DNA of 20,380 nucleotides from Silene noctiflora (Eukaryota; Streptophyta; Magnoliopsida; Caryophyllales; Caryophyllaceae). Positions 13,946 through 20,380 of this stretch are shown here, in pieces. The position numbers were made by a program, and so were the translations under genes. Below the pieces are notes generated by a model that ran no database searches, was not told the DNA's origin, and saw only the letters and a list, made by a program, of their open reading frames with translations. The stretch's first letter is position 1; the number at the start of each line of letters is the position of its first letter. The stretch spans positions 37,811 through 58,190 of the forward strand of contig VHZZ01008643.1 in the NCBI GenBank assembly GCA_009801015.1, read 5' to 3'.

Positions 13946-15064
13946 TTAGTCTATAATCCTTACTTAATCCTAGTTTAATCTTAAGGTTTTATATTTATAC
14001 AAGACACTTGTCAGATCAACTTTTAATCAACTCTTTAAGATCTTTCTTTGGAGTTTTTATATTGAAGCTCCTATCTTCCCTTCTTAGTATTTGTTTAGGG
14101 TAAAAGTTCTCATCTTTATTCTCTTATTTGCTTTTATCTTGTTCATTTTTGTTTGATTTCTCATCAATGATGTTGTTCGCTATGAATCTCATGTTTATTG
14201 CTATGTTTCCTTTAACTTTTTGTGAATAGTCTCTTACTAAGGTTGTAAGAGGATCATAAATGCATATTAAGAGGTGATCTTGATTGTTATGAGGGTTGGT
14301 TAATTATTATTTTGTCTCCAAGTTATTGTACATCACATGTTTGCTGAATTGTTTGTTCGACTCTTTTATTCAACTTACCTTCTATATTGTTGGCTATAAG
14401 ATCAAAGGCCTTAACTGACTTTATAAAGTGTGACTTGGTAGTGAAGCACAATAATTTGCGAAAGCCTGTTGTAATTGACCTATGGTAATTGTAAGATCGA
14501 AAAAACGCAACCTAACCTAAACAACACTTTAGTTTTGATTCCTTCACCACCTTGGCCTCATTGCATTCTTGTGAAACCGACCAATCCTAGGCCTTTCTTT
14601 ATCTCTTATTTATTACCCCTCACTTGCTTTACTTATTAGTTATTTATCTTACGGAGTTTATTTTCGCAACACATATTTTACTCATCATTTTAGTACTTTT
14701 TGTACCTAACTTTCCATTTGGCTACCCCTCACCACAAAAAAAGCAAACATAATTCTCTCCCTAACTTTTTACCTCTACCCAAAACACGACAAATGTTTCA
14801 ATAAGGGATGATAATTTCAGTGTAGCACTAATTCCGTAATTCCATTATAATTAATTATATTGAATTATTTCCAATGATTTTGGTGTTTTTTTGTTAATTA
14901 ACTTATGGTTTATGTTAAATTTAAAATTAATATATGGTTAATTGGTGAGGGACGATGGCAGGTAGGGTTGACTGATGGCTCGCTGATAAGTGGGTCGGGC
15001 TTCGCCGACATGAGGCTAGGAGTGGGTTCGCCAGCAATAGTCATGATCGAGGGTGGTCGGGTGA
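13946..15064. other. LTR-like debris, probably from a Tat/Athila-type element
   Basis: This has no gene. It resembles LTR sequence in texture: a TATA-like TATATTTATA at 13990-13999 followed by a long T-rich stretch, then TGTGAATAGTC at 14221-14231, an 11-mer that recurs in the LTR at 15969-15979 also downstream of a TATA box. Words such as TTGTAAGATCGA occur later, comparable to the TGTAAGATATAAAT blocks of the next LTR. The last ~120 bases (14940-15060) are GC-richer (GGGTCGGGCTTCGCC, GGGTTCGCCAGC) and unassigned. Homology to the neighbouring LTR is suggested, not proven. Confidence 0.35.
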
Positions 15065-15330
15065 TGTGACCCCTATTTACGCACATTTAGTCCCCTAACT
15101 AGCCTCGTTTTACATGCTTTTATGTATGCATTATGGTCGTTTCTTATCTTTAGCTACCTATTTGTTATTCTATGAGGTTTTGGTGCTTTTGGTAGGAGAA
15201 AAGTGCCAACCTTAGATTCTTGAAACATTTCGAAGGCTAAATTGATCGCACTTAACGACTAAGTAACAAAGAGGAACCGAGACCAAAGGCCATAATAGAT
15301 ATAAGAAGTATTTGGGCAATGATGGAGAGC

Positions 15331-15520
15331 CCCCACGAGTTCTGGAGAGTCCCCACGAGTTTTAGGACAGCAAGGCCAAGGAACACAACCTGTAGGCAGA
15401 CTCGTGCGAGTCCTGCCTGACTTGTGTGAGTCCTCAGCCAACTCGTGCGAGACCTCCCTGACTCGCGCGAGTCCCCCAGCAGCATGCTTCCTCGCACTTC
15501 TCATGGACTCCCATGAGTCC
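15331..15520 (+). repeat. phased near-palindrome cluster in LTR U3
   Basis: Two direct copies of a 20-bp unit containing CCCCACGAGT (15331-15340 and 15351-15360) lead into a run of dyads: GACTCGTGCGAGTC (15399-15412), GACTTGTGTGAGTC (15419-15432), AACTCGTGCGAGAC (15440-15453) and the perfect palindrome GACTCGCGCGAGTC (15460-15473). A related GGACTC-CCAT-GAGTCC lies at 15505-15520. The four central dyads start 20, 21 and 20 bp apart, about two turns of B-DNA. The cluster ends ~84 bp upstream of the TATA box. Confidence 0.9.
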
Positions 15521-15603
15521 TAATGGCTCTAGCATTTCCTTGGACTCTCTTGAGGGGCCTAATCGTCATTTAAGCCCTTAGTTTACCCTAATATTGTACT
15601 TAG

Positions 15604-15611
15604 TATAAATA
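15604..15611 (+). promoter_or_regulatory. TATA box of the Athila/Tat-type LTR
   Basis: TATAAATA lies just downstream of the palindrome cluster and ~540 bp into the LTR, in the expected U3 position. Confidence 0.7.
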
Positions 15612-16622
15612 GCTTTTTGTAATTGAGAATTAAAGAGGATATATTATCTCATCTCATACAAGGGATCCTATGATTATCATCTCTTAGCTTAGATTAATTT
15701 AATTACACTTTAATCCTTTCCTTGTTATTTAAGCAACTTTAGATCTAGTTTGTAATTGAAGAATTCTTGGGTTTTAGATGGAGGAATTGACAACTCTTCA
15801 TCATTAATCAAAGCTTTCTTCTATTGTTATTCCATTCCATTGTTGATCTTAAAGTGATATAATCCCTTTACTCTTTACTTAATCATTTACTTACTCCTTT
15901 GTTATTTACTTAATCCTATCATCATGCTTATGCTTGTTAAGATGTTTGACATGTCTACCATGATGATGTGTGAATAGTCCTCTAGTTAGGGTTAGTGGGG
16001 GATTAGGGGAGTAACCATGGGTTATATCTATGCTTGATGAGTTCATATGAATGATTGTTTGTTATGTTCTTCAACTTATGCACATGTTATATTAGATGAA
16101 ATGCTTGATTGAAAACCTAGCATGATTCTCTATCTCTTTAACAAGACTTGTAAGACATAAATCAACTCGAGAATTGTTAGACCATGCATATGTTGAATAG
16201 GGAGAATGAAGTCGTTTTAGGCGTCGTAAGCTATAAATCAACTCGACTTTTAGACCTAAGTCCTTCTAGGGATTGTAAGATATAAATGAACTCGATCCCA
16301 ACATAAATACAATCATTTACTAGATTCATTACTATGATCATACCACGTTTCCCCTATGAACCCATGATACCCTAGTGCCTTTGATAAATTATTTACATCT
16401 CCACTTTTGATTGCATGCTTCGTTGTTTCATTTGTTTACATTTTTGTTTTAGTATTTTAGATTACATCTCAACCTAATATCGTGACACAAAGACATAGCT
16501 ACTTGCATTTGATAACTACTTAACAACCCGTCCTTTGGTATCCGACTTCTACTTGCTACTTGCTAGTTAGTTGAGTATAAATATTGTTTGATAGGGTGTG
16601 ACGACCTAGCCCCGCATCAAAA

Positions 16623-16640
16623 TGGCGTCGTTGCTGGGGA
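16623..16640 (+). other. primer-binding site, tRNA-Asp type
   Basis: TGGCGTCGTTGCTGGGGA matches 16 of 18 positions of the complement to the plant tRNA-Asp 3' end (TGGCGCCGTTGCCGGGGA), the primer used by Athila-type elements. Both mismatches are C-to-T, as expected from decay of methylated cytosine. Confidence 0.85.
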
Positions 16641-16692
16641 CGGTGTATTGTTGATTTGTTATCATTTATTGCTTTTTAGTTCTGTCTCTCTT

Positions 16693-16721
16693 TACCTTGA
16701 GGGAGTCATTTCCTCAAGGTA
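16693..16721 (+). repeat. leader hairpin downstream of the primer site
   Basis: TACCTTGAGG and CCTCAAGGTA are perfect 10-bp inverted arms around a 9-base loop, ~53 bases after the primer site in the untranslated leader. The position resembles packaging or dimerisation hairpins of LTR elements; the function is inferred. Confidence 0.7.
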
Positions 16722-16802
16722 TCTCCCACTCTCTTTGTAGCATCTATCTTTGTAGCCATTAATTCATCACCACAAAATGAAACACAAAGTGTTACTCAAG
16801 AA

Positions 16803-17387
16803 ATGTTCTACCAAAATGGACCTTTTGGGTACAAATCCAATAGGCATGAGAGTTATGAGAACAATTCAAACCTTCACTTACAATCTTTGGTACTACATAT
16901 GTTTCAAAAACAAAAACAATTTTTTGAGCAAGTGCACAAGAAAAGCATTACAAAGAACAAATTGTTGAATCAACTTGTGCAACATGGAGGAGAATTGGAA
17001 ACTCGATTGACCCAATTAGAAACCTCTCAGAAGTTACTTATCGAAAAGAGCAACGATGAGGAGGCATTTGAGGACTATATGCTAGAGACCGCCTCACCAA
17101 TCGACACTTTCAAGAAAGAACTTTGGGGAGCCGCCAATGAAGAATGGGACGGTAAGCCAAAAATGCCAAGCCCCTTGGGCTATTGCGAGTATGAAAGTGT
17201 GATATTCGATGAGGAAGATACAAGGCTAAGTAAATCACAAACTCTCTACCTTTGTGAGTATGAACACGTTTCATTTGAAGTAGAAATGAGAATTATCGTA
17301 AATGAGTTTCTAAGAAGAGATGAAATCCCCATTTACGATTCTTATGAGGAAAATGATGATGTCAATAATGAGGAACATGACTTATAG
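16803..17387 (+). CDS. gag-like ORF of the non-autonomous element (194 codons)
   Basis: The first half is Asn/Gln/His-rich and then helical, with LHLQSLVLHMFQKQKQFFEQ and LLNQLVQHGGELETRLTQLE. That arrangement (LxxxLxxFxxxQ..., then a coiled coil ending LETRLTQLETSQ) matches the region at the C-terminal end of Athila/Tat gag as I know it. The second half is very acidic (FDEEDTRLSK, YDSYEENDDVNNEEHD) and contains two CEYE repeats (YCEYESVIFDEED and LCEYEHVSFEVEM). The open frame extends upstream of this Met without a stop for some distance. It is part of a broken retroelement and not a host gene. The acidic part has no family I recognise. Confidence 0.55.
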   Translation: MFYQNGPFGYKSNRHESYENNSNLHLQSLVLHMFQKQKQFFEQVHKKSITKNKLLNQLVQHGGELETRLTQLETSQKLLIEKSNDEEAFEDYMLETASPIDTFKKELWGAANEEWDGKPKMPSPLGYCEYESVIFDEEDTRLSKSQTLYLCEYEHVSFEVEMRIIVNEFLRRDEIPIYDSYEENDDVNNEEHDL

Positions 17388-18195
17388 GACGAAGAGTTGA
17401 CGAAACCATGCGAAACAGAGAATCATGAAAATGCGTCACTATAAGGACCCATCCTTGAAGCATTCGACGTAGGCTTCAGTGAAGACAAAGAACTTTCATA
17501 CATAGATCTCATGACACCCGTCATGGAAACAATGCTTAGTTACGACGATCTTGAGAGTCTCTTCGAGGAAACAATTTCAACATCCAAAGGATAAAGGGAA
17601 TCTAAAGAGAGAACCTCAAGAGAACATTATTTTGAAAACATAACATTCGAAATTCCTATACCATTCCCCTACCATGACTACAATACTCCCTATGACATAG
17701 GAGAGGGAAAATCGGGACTTAATGTCACTATCACATCTGAGGAAAATAAAAAGGAATGGAAGCTACCCAAGGACAAATAATGGTGGAGCAAAACCCGATC
17801 CTTCATACAAGGATTGCAACACATAATATCAAAGTGGTTGAAACCATACTATTGTCTATTTGAAGGACATTCACAAGCTTTCGATCGACTATTAAGGGCG
17901 TTAAGTTACATGGATAGCCATAACAACGCTCATCTCTTGAACATAGTTTGGTGGAGTCCTATCTCAAACCACCAACTGTAACACCCTCTTTTCTAGAAGT
18001 TATGCATTTTAGCTTTGTATATAATATCGCTTTCCACAGTAGTTGCATCTATAACTAGTTGTATATAATATTTAGTCTTGCATGAGAGAAGTGAGGGAGG
18101 ACCTTACCTATTCTTGAGGGCATTTCATAGGTACTCAAAAGGAGGAGTCGACCCAGAAGAAAGAGGAAAAGCTCCAAATCAAGCCAACCAGGAAA

Positions 18196-18361
18196 ACTCG
18201 CACGACCTATGCCCAACTCGTGCGAGCTGAGTAGAGGAAAGAAGAGGAGAGGAGTACTGCCACATGACTCGCACGAGTTGATTAAAACTCGATCGAGTCG
18301 GAGCAAGATCGCGCGAGTTGGGAGAAGAGCAACTGAGGTCTGCCAGAAAACTCGCACGAGT
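18196..18361 (+). repeat. phased ACTCG-NN-CGAGT cluster in the second LTR
   Basis: Six dyads of the same design as those at 15399-15473: ACTCGCACGACC (18196), ACTCGTGCGAGC (18216), ACTCGCACGAGT (18267), ACTCGATCGAGT (18287, perfect palindrome), GATCGCGCGAGT (18307) and ACTCGCACGAGT (18350). Start-to-start spacings are 20, 51, 20, 20 and 43 bp. The cluster ends ~27 bp before the TATA-like site, so it lies in U3 like its counterpart. The two host LTRs otherwise begin and read differently. Confidence 0.9.
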
Positions 18362-18387
18362 CCTGCATCTCCCTCGAGCCGTTTCCC

Positions 18388-18415
18388 TATTTAACCCCGC
18401 CTCCCCCCCCCCCCC
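18388..18415 (+). promoter_or_regulatory. TATA-like site and poly-C run of the second LTR
   Basis: CTATTTAACCCC beginning at 18388 is a TATA-like element, followed by an uninterrupted run of 13 C at 18403-18415 near the expected transcription start. Leader-like C/A-rich sequence follows. Confidence 0.5.
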
Positions 18416-18819
18416 TCCCTTCCTCCTCATTCCAACCACACAAATACCTATCCCTATCCCATTTTTAGAAACCCCCAAAATAAAATTCAACAAAAGAGCA
18501 TCAAAGCATCCAAGCTTCAACAAACCTCTCACCTTTCAACAATCCTACAAATAACTACACACATATCAATCACCTCCAAACATCCTCTCCAAATATAGGT
18601 TTTCTAAATCCAAGGTTTGAAGGTAGTTATATTCGTGTTCGCATCTTAAAGGATTGAAATCATCACCTAAGAAATGCGGACATGGGCCACCCGCACGTTT
18701 TAAGTTTGAGGCGACGGTACTTCTCCCACTGAACTTTGTGTTGACAAAGCACGTCATGGACAGTTACCGATTTGAAAGGCATTGAAACCGGTGAATGATT
18801 TGAACAAGCCTGTATTTGN

Positions 18820-18829
18820 GGAGTCGCCA
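18820..18829 (-). other. candidate primer-binding site of a minus-strand Tat/Ogre-like element
   Basis: On the minus strand this reads TGGCGACTCC, the first ten bases of the tRNA-Arg-type primer site known from Ogre/Tat elements. The following bases (N at 18819, then CAAATACAGG) no longer match. The site lies next to the inner end of the minus-strand LTR, as it should. Confidence 0.5.
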
Positions 18830-19450
18830 CCAATTTTCGTGGATAATTGGATCCGTTCGAATACTTCGTATCATGCCAAGACACAAAGTAGTGACATGAA
18901 CACTAAGAAATTCGTCGCCCTTAGCATTCCATGTCTAGAATGACTCTCGCGATGCCAATGAACACTAATGTTCACAGATATCTAAGTATGGGGTGAGGGT
19001 ACGTATTAGGAAGCTCTTATTAGAACACCTAGTCCCGCCTGCCTCAATATCGGCCTCTACTAATGATCAAGGAATGTCATTTATATTCGATATATTATTA
19101 GTTTATATGCATGCAATGCAACAAACAACGTATTAATCCTATCATGTGAATTAGACTAGGTCGGTTAAAACATAATTAGCATACAATTAGGTCAAAGTGG
19201 AGATTTATATTCATTACACGTGAAAAGGAATAAACGAATGAAAGAAAACAAAATACTAAAGGTGAACAATGAATCTTTGCCACAAACACGTCGAAAGAGT
19301 TTTGGGAAATAAATAAAATAAAGGAAATAAAATAAAAGATTAAACGTGTCGAAACGTAAAGTGGTAATACGGATAATAGTCAATTATAAACTAATTAGAA
19401 AAGATATGTCGAAACGAGACGGGGTCAGAGACAGAAGCCAACCCAGAACA

Positions 19451-19509
19451 GGCGCACCACATGGTGCGTCGTCTGGAAGAGACGCATCACCTTATGCGAC
19501 TCTTCTCGA
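19451..19509. repeat. dyad cluster 1 of the minus-strand LTR
   Basis: GCACCA-CA-TGGTGC (19454-19467) is a perfect 6-bp-arm dyad. Next is GACGCATC-ACCTT-ATGCGAC (19481-19500), which continues into TCTTCTCGA (19501-19509). The last 29 bases recur, with a changed loop, at 19935-19963. Confidence 0.85.
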
Positions 19510-19855
19510 ATTAGATTCTGACTGTGAAAGTCAAACCCACGGGTTGTTATTGTTCATTGGTTGATTTAGATATATTAATATTAAACTTAAAATTGAAGTA
19601 GTTTATGCAGATTAGATATATACGAGACCATCACAAGGCGAAAAACATATACATAAGTCGAATTCTAACGATTTGATATGGGAAAAATCGAACCATTTTA
19701 ATCCGGGTTTGAATAAATGACAAAAACCCACAAATATCGAATTATAAGGGATTTAAGTCGAAAAGGATAAAATAAAATAAATTAGGAAACTGGATTTTAC
19801 AAAAGAAAAAAGAAAAAAACGAAGAAAAGGCAGAAGGGCGAAACAACTAGTACTC

Positions 19856-19885
19856 GAAGAAGAAGAAGAAGAAGAGCAGCAGCAG
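19856..19885. repeat. GAA/CAG microsatellite
   Basis: Six GAA units (19856-19873) are followed after three bases by three CAG units, directly beside dyad cluster 2. Confidence 0.9.
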
Positions 19886-19890
19886 ACAAG

Positions 19891-19963
19891 ATGCCTCTAG
19901 AAGAGGTGCATCAGATGTCGCGACTATTCCAGAAGGCGCATCTGCTGATGCGATTCTTCTCGA
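19891..19963. repeat. dyad cluster 2 of the minus-strand LTR
   Basis: Inverted pairs here are CCTCT-AGA-AGAGG within 19894-19906, GCATC-A-GATGT (19908-19918) and CGCATC-TGCT-GATGCG (19937-19952). The last continues into ATTCTTCTCGA. GGCGCATC...ATGCGATTCTTCTCGA (19935-19963) is the second copy of the 29-bp cassette at 19481-19509. Confidence 0.85.
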
Positions 19964-20290
19964 CAGTCTTTCCCTGCTGACTCGTCAAAAAAGGTTTAAA
20001 AACTATGATTTTGAAAGCGATTTTGAGCGTGTTTGCGACATAGACTCTTACATAATTACAAATACAGAAAATAAAATACAAAATGAGATTTTTCACTCTC
20101 AGACTTACATGATTACGAAGCGAGATTGACTAATTCGACGTTAGTGATTGCTCGACTCGGTGTAAAACGAAGATTCCCTTGAAAAAGGATTTTAGAAAAC
20201 AAGTTGATTAATATTGATTAAGTGTAGTGGTCAAGTTGGTCGGTCTACGCAAACGTGATTGGTACCTAGAATTATCTAGGCTTACGTGGT

Positions 20291-20380
20291 TGTAACACCC
20301 GCAATTTAGAATTTAAGTTTTAAAAATAATTTAATGGGTTGTTTAAAATAAATTACGGTTTAATCGTATTTTTGGGTGAG
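20291..20380 (+). mobile_element. start of another TGTAACACCC LTR, cut by the window edge
   Basis: TGTAACACCCGCAATTTAGA begins at 20291. AT-rich TTTAAAAATAATTTAATG and GTTTAAAATAAATTACGG follow. This start and texture are typical of plant chromovirus (Tekay/Del-like) LTRs. It shares the first ten bases with the LTR at 17977 but then differs, so it is a separate family or subfamily. Confidence 0.6.

Larger units (their letters stand above)
15065..16619 (+). repeat. 5' LTR of the Athila/Tat-type element (~1.55 kb)
   Basis: The LTR begins TGTGACCCCTATTTACGCAC and ends near ...CCCGCATCA, three bases before the primer site. U3 contains the phased palindrome cluster (15331-15520) and a TATA box (15604-15611). 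Downstream are AT-rich R/U5 sequence and a block with TGTGAATAGTCC at about 15969. Two AAGATATAAAT/AAGCTATAAAT + (C/G)AACTCGA words near 16228 and 16268 form a short internal repeat. Boundaries come from the TG...CA convention and the primer site. Confidence 0.7.
15065..17976 (+). mobile_element. non-autonomous Athila/Tat-type Ty3/gypsy element (5' LTR, primer site, gag-like ORF)
   Basis: A long LTR (15065-16619) is followed within a few bases by a primer-binding site for tRNA-Asp (16623-16640), then a ~1.3 kb internal region carrying a gag-like acidic ORF. No reverse transcriptase, integrase or protease is seen, and the internal region is cut off at 17977 by the start of another LTR. The tRNA-Asp primer and the long LTR are typical of Athila and relatives. 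The element looks like a deletion derivative that would need proteins from a relative, later interrupted by a nested insertion. No 3' LTR is visible in the window, so age cannot be estimated from LTR identity. It is broken. Confidence 0.75.
17977..18815 (+). mobile_element. second LTR (TGTAACACCC type, Ty3/gypsy-like), partial
   Basis: TGTAACACCCTC at 17977 is a common LTR start in plant Ty3/gypsy chromoviruses (Tekay/Del type). No purine tract precedes it, so it looks like a 5' or solo LTR inserted into the Athila/Tat-type element, not a 3' LTR. U3 holds a palindrome cluster (18196-18361), then a TATTTAACCCC TATA-like site and a 13-C run. The sequence to about 18815 is of unclear ownership and merges into the minus-strand primer site of the next element. 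No coding capacity is seen. Right boundary and family are tentative, and the element is broken or truncated. Confidence 0.55.
18830..20290 (-). mobile_element. LTR of a Tat/Ogre-like Ty3/gypsy element, minus strand
   Basis: Right of the primer site the + strand runs CACCAATTTTCGTGG, GTACGTATTAGGAAGCTC and AGAACACCTAGTCCCGCCTG. This resembles the GGAGTCGCCACC...AGAACACCTAGTCCCGCC pattern I know from dicot Tat-type LTRs. It continues as AT-rich non-coding DNA with two CpG-rich dyad clusters (19451-19509 and 19891-19963). The outer boundary near 20290 is set only by the next LTR start. No coding capacity is seen on either strand. Its internal region would lie to the left, but nothing recognisable remains there, so the copy is truncated or a near-solo LTR. 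Confidence 0.5.

Noticed and set aside
15252-15504. Two minus-strand open frames rich in Arg/Ser/Thr
   Set aside because: They are translations of the LTR palindrome cluster in two frames, with no protein family signal.
15331-15520. CRISPR-like array
   Set aside because: The period is only 20 bp with near-palindromic units and no unique spacers of constant length; this is plant LTR sequence.
16623-16640. A tRNA-Asp gene
   Set aside because: Only the 18-base complement of the tRNA 3' end is present; no cloverleaf can be drawn around it, so it is a primer site.
18055-18554. Open frames across the second LTR
   Set aside because: They arise from the dyad cluster and the poly-C tract; there are no conserved motifs and both strands read open by composition.
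19346-19564. 72-codon open frame in the minus-strand LTR
   Set aside because: It only spans dyad cluster 1 and flanks; no protein similarity is recognised.

Overview
The window looks like nuclear DNA of a eudicot plant. It is AT-rich, carries spliced host genes with GT-AG introns, and has plant MITEs and Ty1/copia and Ty3/gypsy LTR elements. The two intact host genes, a SAUR and an organellar prolyl-tRNA synthetase, both read as typical eudicot proteins. The family or genus cannot be fixed from the sequence alone.

Layout, left to right. Bases 1-914 are the 3' end of a Ty1/copia element (RT/RNase H coding plus a 3' LTR). An intact intronless SAUR gene follows at 1925-2293 (+). Around 3345-5560 lies a decayed host gene with a TPR repeat region, readable only by changing frame several times. 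A cluster of small DNA-transposon derivatives (MITEs) occupies 5608-6425. The best gene is a complete 10-exon prolyl-tRNA synthetase on the minus strand (12859 down to 7403). All splice sites are GT-AG and the phases close into 534 codons plus a stop. Its 5' leader contains four perfect ACTCACC heptamers. A GACCCG-rich MITE-like element (13021-13247) and a Ty3/gypsy integrase fossil (13620-13945) follow.

From about 13.9 kb to the right edge the window is a nest of LTR retroelement remains: LTR-like debris; a non-autonomous Athila/Tat-type element with LTR, tRNA-Asp-type primer site and gag-like ORF (15065-17976); a second LTR starting TGTAACACCC (17977 onward); a minus-strand Tat/Ogre-like LTR next to a TGGCGACTCC primer site (about 18820-20290); and the start of another TGTAACACCC LTR at 20291.

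The most unusual signal is in the LTRs. Two LTRs with different starts (15065 and 17977) each carry, upstream of a TATA-like box, a cluster of 12-14 bp near-palindromes of the form ACTCG-NN-CGAGT. Their starts are spaced 20-21 bp apart or near multiples of that. A third LTR, on the opposite strand, has different CpG-rich dyads (CGCATC/GATGCG and GCACCA/TGGTGC), including a 29-bp cassette repeated 454 bp apart with conserved arms and a variable loop. This could be a recurrent, helically phased regulatory or structural module.
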